Positions 1 to 8,608 of a DNA stretch of 64,000 nucleotides are shown piece after piece. Each line of letters starts with the position of its first letter. Position 1 is the first letter of the stretch. The stretch lies in contig NZ_JAPPUY010000002.1 in assembly GCF_026712245.1 (NCBI RefSeq), positions 124,001-188,000 on the forward strand. Direction: 5' to 3'. The translations under genes were made by a program, and so were the position numbers. The notes under the pieces were generated by a model. It was not told the origin of the DNA. It searched no databases and worked only from the letters and a program-made list of their open reading frames with translations. The DNA comes from Roseateles hydrophilus. Its GTDB lineage: Bacteria; Pseudomonadota; Gammaproteobacteria; Burkholderiales; Burkholderiaceae_C.

Positions 1-1060
1 CACCAAGGCCAAGCAGATGGGGGTGCCGCTGGCCAACATCTACGACACGCTGCAGATCAACCTCGGCTCGCTGTACGTCAACGACTTCACCAAGTTCGGC
101 AAGACCTACCAGGTCATCGTGCAGGCCGACGCGCCCTACCGCGCACACGCCGACGACATCACCAAGCTCAAGACCCGCAACGAGGCCGGCGAGATGGTGC
201 CGCTGGGCTCGCTGATGAGCGTGGAGCCCACCTTCGGCCCCACGCGCGTCACGCGCTACAACGGCTTCCCGGCCGCAGACATCAACGGCGCGCCCAACCC
301 CGGCTTCTCGTCGGGCCAGGCCGAGGCCGAGATCGAACAGCTGCTCAAGGGCCTGCCGCGCGGCATGAGCTACGAGTTCACCGACCTCAGCTACCAGGAC
401 CGCCTGACCCGCGACGTCGCCGTGCCCGGCACCACGCTGAAGATCCCGACGCTCGCCGCCGTGCTGCTGTTCTCGGTCGTGCTGGTGGTGCTGGTGCTGG
501 CCGCGCAGTACGAGAGCTGGAGCCTGCCGCTGGCCATCATCCTGATCGTGCCGATGTGCATCCTGTCGGCACTGTTCGGCGTGTGGATCTCGCACCTGCC
601 GCCCTTCATGCAGGCGGGAGACCTGAACATCTTCACGCAGGTGGCGCTGGTCGTGCTGGTGGGCCTGGCGTGCAAGAACGCCATCCTCATCGTCGAGTTC
701 GCCAAGGAGCTGGAGGAGAAGGGCCGCTCGGTGGCGGATGCCGTCATCGAGGCCTGCCGCCTGCGGCTGCGCCCCATCCTGATGACGTCCATCGCCTTCT
801 GCGCTGGCGTGATCCCGCTGATCCTGGGCAGCGGCGCCGGCAGCGAGATGCGCCGCGCGATGGGCATCGCCGTGTTCAGCGGCATGCTGGGCGTGACCTT
901 CTTCGGCATCTTCCTGACGCCGGTGTTCTACGCGCTGCTGCGCAAGGGCACCGAGAAGCGCCGCGCCCGCGCGGCCGCGCTGCGCGCCCAGGTCGAGGCC
1001 TCGGCCCACGCCTTCCACCCCGGTGTCGACGACGACGTGCCGACGAACAAGGGCCACTGA
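1..1060 (+). CDS. RND multidrug efflux pump, inner-membrane permease (C-terminal part, cut by window edge)
   Basis: The reading frame is open from base 2, so this is the last third of a much longer protein. RND pumps of the HAE1 (AcrB/MexB) family export drugs and hydrophobic compounds using the proton gradient. Visible are the end of the second periplasmic loop (FGPTRVTRYNGFPAADINGA) and then about six membrane segments, including a VGLACKNAILIVEFAKE stretch and an LRPILMTSIAF stretch, both strongly conserved in this family. The usual length is about 1040-1060 residues, so roughly 700 residues lie outside the window. The outer-membrane channel gene starts one base after its stop, which indicates an operon; a periplasmic adaptor gene is expected just upstream. 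Confidence 0.95.
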   Translation, partial: TKAKQMGVPLANIYDTLQINLGSLYVNDFTKFGKTYQVIVQADAPYRAHADDITKLKTRNEAGEMVPLGSLMSVEPTFGPTRVTRYNGFPAADINGAPNPGFSSGQAEAEIEQLLKGLPRGMSYEFTDLSYQDRLTRDVAVPGTTLKIPTLAAVLLFSVVLVVLVLAAQYESWSLPLAIILIVPMCILSALFGVWISHLPPFMQAGDLNIFTQVALVVLVGLACKNAILIVEFAKELEEKGRSVADAVIEACRLRLRPILMTSIAFCAGVIPLILGSGAGSEMRRAMGIAVFSGMLGVTFFGIFLTPVFYALLRKGTEKRRARAAALRAQVEASAHAFHPGVDDDVPTNKGH

Positions 1061-1061
1061 C

Positions 1062-2462
1062 ATGAAGACCCAACTCACCCTTCTCGCCGCGGCCGCGCTG
1101 TTGGCCGGCTGCGCCGCGCCCGGCCTGTCGCAAGGCCCGGCCAACCTGGCGCCTGCCGCGTTCACGCAGCTGCCGGCCATCGACGCGCGGGCCGGCAACA
1201 GCGCCGCGACGATGACCGCCGCCTTTGTCGATAGCGCGCAGTTGCAGCGCGTCGTTGATGACGTGCTGGCCCACAACCGTGACCTGCGCGCCGCCGCCGC
1301 ACGCCTCAAGCAGGCCCAGGCGCTGGCCGACGCGGCCGGCGCCCAGCGCCTGCCCAGCGCCGGCGTGGGCGCCAACGCCAGCCGCCAGCGTGCCGCCAAT
1401 GACCAGGGCCAGTACAACACCTTCAACAGCTACGGCGTCAACGCGACGGCCGGCTGGGAGGTCGACCTGTGGGGCCGCGCGTCGGCCACGGCGCAGGCCG
1501 CCGGCTACGACGCGCAGAGCGCCGCGCTGGACCGCGACGCGGCCCAGCTCAGCCTGGCCGGCACCGCGCTGAACCTGCAGACCCAGCTCATCGGCCTGGG
1601 CCATCGCCTCAAGCTGGCCCAGGAGACGCTGGTGGTGCAGAACCAGCTGCTGGACCTCGTGAAGGCCCGCGTTGGCGCCGGCCGCAACACCGCGCTGGAC
1701 CAGGCCCGCGCCGAGGCGCTCGTCGCGCAGACCGCCGCCAGCGTGCCCGCGCTGCGCAACGCGGCGTGCCTCACGCGCCTGCAGCTGGACGTGCTGCGCG
1801 GCCAGCCGCCGGCCGACTGTGGCAAGGCCGACAGCGACCCGCTGCCCGCCATGCCCGAGCCGCGCCTCGTCAGCCTCGGCACGTTGCCCGACCCGGCCGA
1901 CCTGCTGGCCGCGCGCCCCGACGTGAAGGCCGCCGCCACGCGCGCGCAGGCCGCTGCGTCGCGCGCCCAGGTGGCCTGGGCCGCGCGCTGGCCCAGCATC
2001 GGCCTGTCGGGCTCCATCGGCTGGAGCACCGGCCGTGCCGAGGACCTGTTCAAGAGCGCCACGCGCGTGCACAGCCTGGCCGCCGCGCTGAACTGGAACT
2101 TTCTCGACTTTGGCGCCCGCGCCGCCGAGGAGCGCGCTGCCCGCGCCGGCTTCGAAGGGGCCGTGGCGGCCGCAGAGCAGGCGCAGCTTGTCGCGCTGCA
2201 GGACGCGCAGGGCAGCCTGTCCACGCTGCGCGAGGCCGAGTTGCAGGCCGTGTCCCAGGCCCAGGCCGCCGAGGCCACCGTGCGTGCCCGCGACCTGGCC
2301 TTCAAGCGCTACGACGCCGGCGTGACCGACTTCTACGCGCTGCTGAGTGCCGAGCAGGAGCGCCTGGCCGCGGCCGACGCGCTGATCCAGGTGCAGACCC
2401 AGCGCGCCGCCGCGCTGCTGGCGGTGCACAAGGCGTTTGCGGCGCGCTTGACGGCACCCTGA
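1062..2462 (+). CDS. Efflux outer-membrane lipoprotein, NodT/OprM family
   Basis: 466 residues. This is the trimeric outer-membrane channel that completes the RND tripartite pump. The start is the ATG one base after the pump stop; an upstream in-frame start would lie inside the pump gene. Residues 1-17 form a lipoprotein signal with lipobox LAGC and the acylated Cys at position 17. Two outer-membrane-efflux repeats follow (about 65-250 and 265-455), with the typical GWEVDLWGR segment near 135 and a second-repeat counterpart LNWNFLDFGARAAEERAA. The family is clear; the substrate range cannot be read from the sequence. Confidence 0.95.
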   Translation: MKTQLTLLAAAALLAGCAAPGLSQGPANLAPAAFTQLPAIDARAGNSAATMTAAFVDSAQLQRVVDDVLAHNRDLRAAAARLKQAQALADAAGAQRLPSAGVGANASRQRAANDQGQYNTFNSYGVNATAGWEVDLWGRASATAQAAGYDAQSAALDRDAAQLSLAGTALNLQTQLIGLGHRLKLAQETLVVQNQLLDLVKARVGAGRNTALDQARAEALVAQTAASVPALRNAACLTRLQLDVLRGQPPADCGKADSDPLPAMPEPRLVSLGTLPDPADLLAARPDVKAAATRAQAAASRAQVAWAARWPSIGLSGSIGWSTGRAEDLFKSATRVHSLAAALNWNFLDFGARAAEERAARAGFEGAVAAAEQAQLVALQDAQGSLSTLREAELQAVSQAQAAEATVRARDLAFKRYDAGVTDFYALLSAEQERLAAADALIQVQTQRAAALLAVHKAFAARLTAP

Positions 2463-2472
2463 CGCCGACCGG

Positions 2473-2493
2473 GCGGGCGCCGCGCGCGCCCGC
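2473..2493. terminator. GC-rich hairpin between convergent genes
   Basis: An 8-bp perfect inverted repeat (GCGGGCGC/GCGCCCGC, 5-nt loop) sits between the stops of the efflux channel gene (+) and the lipocalin gene (-). No T tract follows on either strand, so a bidirectional terminator is only a plausible reading. Confidence 0.4.
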
Positions 2494-2506
2494 TGTTCGC
2501 CAGTGT

Positions 2507-3049
2507 TCAGTCCAGCGGCTGCGTCTGCGGCGTGCGCTGGAAGGCGGCCTTGTCGAAGCCCAGCGCGGCCGCGCGGTCCAGCAGCGCCTGCAGCGTGGCC
2601 TCGTCCAGCTGCGGCGTGCGTGACAGCACCCACGCGTACTTGCGGCTGGGCGCGCCCACCAGCACGTGGCGGTAGTCGGCGTCCAGCGCCAGCACCCAGT
2701 AGTCGCCATAGAACGGCCAGAAGAAGCTCACGCGCAGCTTGGCGTTGCCGCTGTCGGCGACGACCTTGGCATGGCCGGTGATGTCGTCCACGCGGCCATC
2801 GGCCATGCGGCAGCGGTTGATCACCTGCACGCGCGCGCCGTCCAGGCGGTAGCGCGCCTGCGTGTCGGCCACGCACTGCTTCTGGAAGCGGTTGGGCAGC
2901 AGCGCGATCTCGTACCAGGCGCCGGCGTAGCGGGCCAGGTCCACCTGCGCGACAGTGGGCAGCGGGGCCGGCTCGGCGGTGGCCGTGCCGATGCACGCGG
3001 CGCTGGCCAGGGCAGCGGCGAAGGCGCGTCGGGCGGTGTGAAGCAGCAT
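2507..3049 (-). CDS. Lipocalin family protein (Blc-like)
   Basis: 180 residues from the ATG at 3049. Bacterial lipocalins of the Blc type are envelope proteins that bind fatty acids or lysophospholipids. The hallmark first motif is present (YAGAWYEIALLPNRFQ, about 38-53), followed by the second conserved block TGHAKV and the FFWPFYGDYWVLALD strand. The N-terminus is a signal sequence. It contains SAAC at 16-19, a weak lipobox, but cleavage after ATA-E is also possible, so lipoprotein status is unsettled. A longer reading frame upstream exists, but the MLLHTARR start places the signal peptide correctly. It stands alone between convergent efflux genes and a diguanylate cyclase gene. Confidence 0.9.
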   Translation of the reverse strand: MLLHTARRAFAAALASAACIGTATAEPAPLPTVAQVDLARYAGAWYEIALLPNRFQKQCVADTQARYRLDGARVQVINRCRMADGRVDDITGHAKVVADSGNAKLRVSFFWPFYGDYWVLALDADYRHVLVGAPSRKYAWVLSRTPQLDEATLQALLDRAAALGFDKAAFQRTPQTQPLD

Positions 3050-3111
3050 GGCGTGAGGGGCTGGCAGTGGAGCCGCCATTGTCCGTGGCGGCGGGCCAAG
3101 CACGTGTCGCG

Positions 3112-4281
3112 TCAGTGCCGTCGCGGTGGCGGGCCGTCAGCCGCCGGCGCCTGCGCCACCCGGTTGCGACCCTGCGCCTTGGCCTCGTAAAGCCCGGCAT
3201 CGGCGCGGTTGATGAGGGCGTCCAGCGTGTCCTGCGGCAGCGCAGTCGCCACGCCGATGCTGACGCTACAGGGGGGCAGGTGCGCGTCCACGCAGGCGCT
3301 GGTGCGCAGGCGTTCGGCCACGGCCAGCGCCTGGCCCATGTCGGTGTCCGGCAGCAGCGCGACGAACTCCTCGCCGCCATAGCGGCCCAGCACGGCCGGG
3401 CGGCGCAGCACCGCATGCGCGCGGGCCACAAAGTCCACCAGCACGCGGTCGCCCACGCGGTGGCCGTGCGCGTCGTTGATCTGCTTGAAGTGGTCCAGGT
3501 CCAGCATCAGCACCGCCAGCGGCCGGCCCTGCCGCCGTGCGCGCGCCAGCTCGGCCTCGCCGGTGGTGAACAGGGCGCGGCGCGTCAGCGCGCCGGTCAG
3601 GCTGTCGTGCGTGATGAGGCGCTCCAGCTCGCGGCGCAGGTGCTCGGCCGCCATCAGCACCGTGCCGATGCTGGTCAGCAGCGTGCCGAAGGCCAGGCCC
3701 AGCAGGTACATCATCTGCATGGGCGCGGGCGTGAACAGCCCCTCCTGCGGCGGCGCGAACGGCGCGCTGACCGCGCGGGCCAGGGTGATGGTGCTGCTGA
3801 TGGCCAGCACGGTGCCGGTGAAGCGCGTCGCAAAGCTGTGCACCGGCTGGCGCCAGACGACGGCCGCATGCCAGGCGCCCACGCCGCTCAGCAGCAGGCC
3901 CATGAACAGCACGCGCCAGCCGTAGTGGCCGCTGAACAGGCTCATGAACACCAGCGTGGCCGCGCCGGCGAGCCACAGCAGCGCCGTGGCTCGGGCCGGC
4001 AGCGGCTGACCGAAGAAGCGGCAGCTGCCCGCCAGGAAGGTGGCAGCCGCCGCGAACAGCAGCGCGTTGGCCAGCCCGGCCGACAGCAGCGCGGGCACCA
4101 CGCCGCGCAGCGTGAACAGCACGGCCGACGCGAACGCCAGCAACGGCGCGGCCGTCCAGTGGCCCAGCCCGTGGATGGTGGGCGGATAGCTGCGGCGCTG
4201 GAAGAACATCACCAGCGCCATCAGGCAGCCCATCACCCCGGTGACGCCGCTGATGGTGCGCAACTCCAGCATGTCCAGCAC
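3112..4281 (-). CDS. Membrane-bound diguanylate cyclase (GGDEF)
   Basis: 389 residues. About six membrane helices fill residues 5-210, and a GGDEF domain occupies about 222-380. This domain condenses two GTP into cyclic di-GMP. The active-site loop is YGGEEF (G302-F306), and the metal-binding block LDLDHFKQINDAHGH precedes it, so it should be catalytically competent. At the place of the inhibitory I-site (RxxD) the sequence reads RRPA: the Arg at 293 is present but the Asp is replaced by Ala, so product inhibition is probably lost. The membrane part has no named sensor domain that I recognise. It is transcribed away from the downstream two-component pair. Confidence 0.92.
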   Translation of the reverse strand: MLDMLELRTISGVTGVMGCLMALVMFFQRRSYPPTIHGLGHWTAAPLLAFASAVLFTLRGVVPALLSAGLANALLFAAAATFLAGSCRFFGQPLPARATALLWLAGAATLVFMSLFSGHYGWRVLFMGLLLSGVGAWHAAVVWRQPVHSFATRFTGTVLAISSTITLARAVSAPFAPPQEGLFTPAPMQMMYLLGLAFGTLLTSIGTVLMAAEHLRRELERLITHDSLTGALTRRALFTTGEAELARARRQGRPLAVLMLDLDHFKQINDAHGHRVGDRVLVDFVARAHAVLRRPAVLGRYGGEEFVALLPDTDMGQALAVAERLRTSACVDAHLPPCSVSIGVATALPQDTLDALINRADAGLYEAKAQGRNRVAQAPAADGPPPRRH

Positions 4282-4410
4282 GGTCGGCCCTCCTGCCGCC
4301 GCAGCCGCGCCGGCATGCGCAGTCTAGGAGCCCGCAGCCGCCGGGGCGAATGGCAGGGCCGGTGGGGCGAACGGCGCGGGTGGTGCCGTGGCGGCGGGGC
4401 ACACTGCGGC

Positions 4411-5457
4411 ATGCCCATCCTGCCGCGCCGCTGGCGCCTGCCCTACGTCGCGCTGCTGACCGTCGTCGGCGGGCTGCTGAGCGCGTCGGCGCTGCAGGCC
4501 TACCGGCTGGGCGGCGGCACGCAGCCGTGGGAGCCCTTGCTGTGGGAGTTCAGCTCGGTCTTCGTCATCGGCGCGCTGGCGCTGGGTGTGCACGCCCTCG
4601 TCGGCCGGCTGCAGGGACAGCCCTGGCCGCGGCAGCTGCTGGCGCATGCGGTGGCGCTGCCGGTCTTCAGCGTGCTGCACATCGCCGGCATGTTCGGCTT
4701 GCGCCTGCTGGTCTATGCGCTTGTCGGCGCGAGCTACCGCCCCGATGACATCCCCACGCTGCTCGTCTACGAGGGCGGCAAGGATGCGGTCAGCTACCTC
4801 AGCTTCTGCCTGATCTCGCGCGGCGTCTGGATGGCGCAGGCGGCCGAGCGCGCGCGCCGCGAGCTGGCCGAGCTGCGCCTGGCGCGCCTGGCCGACCAGG
4901 TGCAGCCGCACTTCCTGTTCAACACGCTGAACCTGATCTCCTCGGTCATGTACGAGGACGTGCCTCGCGCCGACCGGCTGCTGTGCCAGCTGGCCGATCT
5001 GCTGCGCCAGACGCTGGCCGCGCAGCAGCGCGCCGAGCACACGCTGCGCGAGGAACTGGCGCTGGTGCAGCCCTTCCTCGCGCTGATGCAGGCGCGCTTC
5101 GGGCCCGAGCGGCTGGTGGTGCGCCTCGACGCCGACGACGCGGCGCTGGCCTGCCGGCTGCCAGCGCTGCTGCTGCTCGCGCCGGTGGAGAACGCCGTCA
5201 AGCACGACGTGGCGCGGCACCGCGGCCGTGTCGAGGTCATCGTGGCGGCGGCGCGCGACGGCGAGCGCCTGACGCTGCGCGTCAGCAACCACGGCGACAC
5301 GCCCGTGCCCGCGTCGCTGCCCGACCCCGACGGCGGCCTGGGCCTGCGCAACCTGCGCGAGCGGCTGGCGGCACGCTACGGCGGCGCGGCCAGCGTGCGG
5401 CTCGGGCCCGATGGCCGCGGCATGAGCCTGGTTGTGGAGTTGCCGTGCGCGTGTTGA
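4411..5457 (+). CDS. LytS/AlgZ-type sensor histidine kinase
   Basis: 348 residues. About four membrane helices lie in residues 8-145, followed by a short coiled stretch (AERARRELAELRLARLADQ). The His_kinase domain has the family phospho-acceptor motif QVQPHFLFNTLNLI (His near 168), and an ATPase domain follows with VENAVKH and GGLGLRNLRERL. Kinases of this class phosphorylate a LytTR response regulator, and one is encoded immediately downstream with a 13-bp overlap, so the pair is certainly cognate. The open frame extends far upstream, but the ATG at 4411 is the first that gives a normal N-terminus. The signal sensed is unknown. Confidence 0.92.
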   Translation: MPILPRRWRLPYVALLTVVGGLLSASALQAYRLGGGTQPWEPLLWEFSSVFVIGALALGVHALVGRLQGQPWPRQLLAHAVALPVFSVLHIAGMFGLRLLVYALVGASYRPDDIPTLLVYEGGKDAVSYLSFCLISRGVWMAQAAERARRELAELRLARLADQVQPHFLFNTLNLISSVMYEDVPRADRLLCQLADLLRQTLAAQQRAEHTLREELALVQPFLALMQARFGPERLVVRLDADDAALACRLPALLLLAPVENAVKHDVARHRGRVEVIVAAARDGERLTLRVSNHGDTPVPASLPDPDGGLGLRNLRERLAARYGGAASVRLGPDGRGMSLVVELPCAC

Positions 5458-6137
5458 TCGTCGACGACGAACCCGCCGCGCGCGCCCGGCTGCGCCGGTT
5501 GCTGGCCGCCCAGCCCGACGTGGCCGAGCTGCTGGAGGCGCCCGACGCGCCGGCCGCGCTGGCCCTGGTGCAGACGCTCGCCGCGCCGCCCGACCTCGCG
5601 CTGCTGGACATCGAGATGCCCGGCGGCAACGGTGTGCAGCTGGCCGCCGCGCTGCGCGAGCGGGGCGTGCGCAGCGTCATCTTCTCGACCGCGCACGCCG
5701 AGCACGCGCTGCAGGCCTTCGAGCTCGCGGCGCTGGACTACCTGCTCAAGCCCTACACGCCCGAGCGCCTGGCCGCTGCGCTGGCCCGCGTGCGCGAGCG
5801 CCTGGCGCAGCCGCCCGCGCCGGTGGGCGAGTGGTGGGTGGGCGGCGAGCGCGTGAAGCTGGCTGACGTGCCGTGGATCTCGGCGGCCGACAACTACATC
5901 GAGCTGCACCTGCCGCCGCGCAGCCTGCTGGAGCGCGCCACGCTGGCCGACGCGCTGGCACGCCCCGGCTGGGCCGCGCGCTTCCTGCGCGTGCACCGCA
6001 GCCACGCCGTCAACCCGGCGCATGTGCAGCGCATCGAACGCCTGGCCAGTGGCGAGGCGCTGCTGACGCTGGCGGGCGGCGAAGTGCTGCGCGTGTCGCG
6101 CGGCTACCGCGACGTGCTGGACGCGTTCACCCCCTAG
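5445..6137 (+). CDS. LytTR-family response regulator
   Basis: 230 residues, starting at a GTG inside the kinase gene. The receiver domain (1-120) has the acidic pocket DDE, the phospho-acceptor Asp in LALLDIEMPGGNG (about 50) and the Lys in LLKPYTPERL (about 103). A LytTR DNA-binding domain covers about 135-230, with ISAADNYIELHL and FLRVHRSHAVN. LytTR regulators bind imperfect direct repeats upstream of targets. AlgR-like regulators in this group often control exopolysaccharide or motility genes. The adjacent acyltransferase gene is a possible target or passenger, but nothing in the sequence proves it. Confidence 0.93.
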   Translation: MRVLIVDDEPAARARLRRLLAAQPDVAELLEAPDAPAALALVQTLAAPPDLALLDIEMPGGNGVQLAAALRERGVRSVIFSTAHAEHALQAFELAALDYLLKPYTPERLAAALARVRERLAQPPAPVGEWWVGGERVKLADVPWISAADNYIELHLPPRSLLERATLADALARPGWAARFLRVHRSHAVNPAHVQRIERLASGEALLTLAGGEVLRVSRGYRDVLDAFTP

Positions 6138-6197
6138 CGCCCGCCACTCGCCCCGCCGCCATCGCGCCGCACGGCCGGGCCGGCGACGCTGCGGGCC

Positions 6198-7361
6198 ATG
6201 AACACACCACGCCTGCCCTTCCTCGACGGCCTGCGCGTCGCCGCCTTTGCGCTGTTGATCCCGTACCACGTCGGCATGTACTACGTGACCTGGGACTGGC
6301 ACGTGAAGAGCGCCGCCACCAGCAGCACGCTGGAGCCCTTCATGCAGCTCAGCTCGCCGTGGCGGCTGTCGTTGCTGTTCCTCATCGCCGGCGCGGCCTG
6401 CCACGGCCTGTTCGCGAAGCACGGCGTGCTCGGCACGCTGAAGGACCGCTCGCGGCGCTTGCTGCTGCCGCTGTTGTTCGGCATGGTCGTCATCGTCACG
6501 CCGCAGGCCTACTTCGAGGTGCTGACGCAGGCGCCCGAGCTGCTGCCGGGCGACGGCGGCTATCTGGATTTCTGGGCGCGCTACGTGAAGGGCGGTGCGC
6601 TGTGCCGCGGCGACGACTGCTTGGACGTGCCGACCTGGAACCACCTGTGGTTCCTGCCCTACCTGTGGGTCTACGCGGTCGTGGGCGCCGCGCTCGCGTC
6701 GCTGAAGCTGAAGCCGCGGGCCATAGCGCTGCCCACCTGGGGCTGGCTGCTGGCGCCCGCAGTGCCGCTGGCGCTGCTGCGCGTGACCGTCATGTCGCAC
6801 TGGCCCACCACGCACGACCTCGTGCACGACCTCTACAACCACCTGCAGTACGGCTTCGTGTTCGCCGTCGGCTGGGCCAGCCGTACGCCGCTGGCGCAAG
6901 GCCTGTGGCCGGCGGCGCTGCGGCTGCGCTGGGTGTCGCTCGCGACCTGGGCCGCGCTGCTGGCCTTCAATGCCCGCTATGCAGACGCGGCGCCGCCCGA
7001 CGCCGTGCTGGTGGCCGCCCGCACGCTGCGCGGCGCGCTGACGTGGTGGGCCATCGTGGCCTGCTGTGGCTGGGCGCAGCGCGCCTTCCCGCGCGAGACG
7101 CCCTGGCTGCGCCAGGCCGCCGCGGCGGTGTTCTGCCTCTACATCCTGCACCAGAGCGTCATCGTGCTGCTGACGCAGGCCCTGAAGCCGCTGGCACTGC
7201 CCTGGGGCCTGGAGGCGCTGCTGCTGATCGTGCTGACCTTCGCGGTCTGCGCGCTGGCCTACCTGGGCGCGCGCCGCGTGCCGGGGCTGGCGTTGCTGCT
7301 GGGCATCCAGCGCCGGCCGCGGGTGGCCGGCCCGGTCGTCAGTTCGGCAGCAGCGGCGTGA
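6198..7361 (+). CDS. Acyltransferase family 3 membrane protein (OpgC-like)
   Basis: 387 residues with about ten hydrophobic helices. The N-terminus FLDGLRVAAFALLIPYHVGMYYV carries the conserved DGLR and the catalytic-type His that open the acyltransferase-3 fold. These enzymes transfer acyl groups to membrane-exposed glycans; the OpgC branch succinylates osmoregulated periplasmic glucans. WNHLWFLPYLWVY and YILHQSVIVLL are also typical of that branch. It follows the two-component pair by 60 bp on the same strand. Its last 23 bp overlap the end of the convergent cyanophycinase-like gene. The specific acceptor is unknown. Confidence 0.85.
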   Translation: MNTPRLPFLDGLRVAAFALLIPYHVGMYYVTWDWHVKSAATSSTLEPFMQLSSPWRLSLLFLIAGAACHGLFAKHGVLGTLKDRSRRLLLPLLFGMVVIVTPQAYFEVLTQAPELLPGDGGYLDFWARYVKGGALCRGDDCLDVPTWNHLWFLPYLWVYAVVGAALASLKLKPRAIALPTWGWLLAPAVPLALLRVTVMSHWPTTHDLVHDLYNHLQYGFVFAVGWASRTPLAQGLWPAALRLRWVSLATWAALLAFNARYADAAPPDAVLVAARTLRGALTWWAIVACCGWAQRAFPRETPWLRQAAAAVFCLYILHQSVIVLLTQALKPLALPWGLEALLLIVLTFAVCALAYLGARRVPGLALLLGIQRRPRVAGPVVSSAAAA

Positions 7362-8583
7362 ACAGCGGCGCGGCCATGCGCACCGGCGTCACGTCCAGCC
7401 GCACCTTCAGCACCGTGTAGTCGTCGCCGCCCAGCGCGTTGCTGAACCAGCCGACCGTGCCCGGCCCCTTGTAGAGCCGGAACTCGAAGCCCAGCTCCGG
7501 CGCCAGGTCGCCCGGCCGCGGCCGCACGCGGTAGGCCAGGCCGCGCACCTCGGGCGAGCGCGTGTCCAGCAGGTGCGCCATGGCGGTGACGAGGGTGTTG
7601 TCGGCCAGGATGTCGAGGAAGTAGTGGTCGAACTGCAGCGCCGGCCGGTAGTCGGCGGCGGCGGGGTCGATCTTCTGGTCGCGCAGCTTGTGGGCGGCCG
7701 GCGTCGTGAGGCCGGTGGCGAGGTCGTGGCGGTCGCCGCGGTCCAGGTAGCTGAGCTGCGCGCCGCGCAGGTTGAAGGCCGGCAGGCGCGGGTCGCTCGT
7801 GGCCTCGGACAGATCCACCAGCACCGCACCGCGCGCGCCGATGATCTCGACCTGCCGGCCCTTGATGACGGCCGCGCTGTTCTCCTCGATGCCCAGCGCC
7901 AGCGTGTAGCCCAGCGCCCGCATCGCCGGCAGCAGGCGCCCGATGCGGCCGCGCTTGAGGAAATGCTGGTCGACGAAGAGGCCCGCGTCCACGAAGCCCA
8001 GGCCCTGGTCGTACTCGCGCTTCTCGCGCCACAGGCCCTTGAGGATCTGCAGGTTGTCCGGCGCATCGCGGAACATCACGCGGCTCATGATGGCTGCCCC
8101 CGCGCTGGTGCCGGCCACGACGCCGCCCTTGTCCACCACCTGGCGGATGGCCTTGAGCATCGCCGTCGGCTCGCCGCCGGGCTGCAGCGTGTCGACGATG
8201 TACTCCTGCGCGCCGCCGGAGAAGAACACGCCGGTGGACGCCGCCACCTTGGCGATCAGCGCCGGGTCGTTGAGGTGGGCCTGCCAGTCCACGTCCTTCT
8301 GCCGGGGTGTCACGGGAATGGCCTCGGCCTGCGCACCGCGGCGGTTCAGTGACGCGACGATCAGCCCCGCCGCGCGCTCGGGGTTGGCGGCGGCCGTGGC
8401 GAACACCGCGATGCGTGCGCCCGGGCCGCCCGCCTCGTCGACGACACGCTGCCAAACGGCGTCGTTGTCGCTCTTGGTGGCGCCGCCGATGACGATGGCC
8501 GTGCCGGCCTGCGCGGCGAGGTGGAGAAACAGGGCCGCCACGGCGGCCATTCGCAAAGAGATCAACGGGAGCAAGCGCGTCAT
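7339..8583 (-). CDS. Exported cyanophycinase-like serine peptidase (family S51)
   Basis: 414 residues with a signal peptide at about 1-26 (cleavage near AQA-G). The S51 core has the nucleophile elbow GTSAGAAIM (Ser160) and the GGAQ turn (about 123-126) that corresponds to GGDQ/GGNQ of cyanophycinases. Cyanophycinases cleave the beta-Asp-Arg polymer cyanophycin. With an export signal the enzyme would act on extracellular or periplasmic substrate, as in scavenging forms. The C-terminal 130 residues beyond the peptidase core are an extension whose function I do not recognise. Isoaspartyl dipeptidase-type activity is the alternative. No cyanophycin synthetase is in the window. Confidence 0.85.
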   Translation of the reverse strand: MTRLLPLISLRMAAVAALFLHLAAQAGTAIVIGGATKSDNDAVWQRVVDEAGGPGARIAVFATAAANPERAAGLIVASLNRRGAQAEAIPVTPRQKDVDWQAHLNDPALIAKVAASTGVFFSGGAQEYIVDTLQPGGEPTAMLKAIRQVVDKGGVVAGTSAGAAIMSRVMFRDAPDNLQILKGLWREKREYDQGLGFVDAGLFVDQHFLKRGRIGRLLPAMRALGYTLALGIEENSAAVIKGRQVEIIGARGAVLVDLSEATSDPRLPAFNLRGAQLSYLDRGDRHDLATGLTTPAAHKLRDQKIDPAAADYRPALQFDHYFLDILADNTLVTAMAHLLDTRSPEVRGLAYRVRPRPGDLAPELGFEFRLYKGPGTVGWFSNALGGDDYTVLKVRLDVTPVRMAAPLFTPLLPN

Positions 8584-8608
8584 GCCGCCATATTGGCAGC
8601 AGAACGGT

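Noticed and set aside
876-3431. 851-residue open frame on the minus strand
   Set aside because: Antisense to the efflux-channel gene and the lipocalin region; composition is Arg/Ala/Gly-rich and no family is recognisable.
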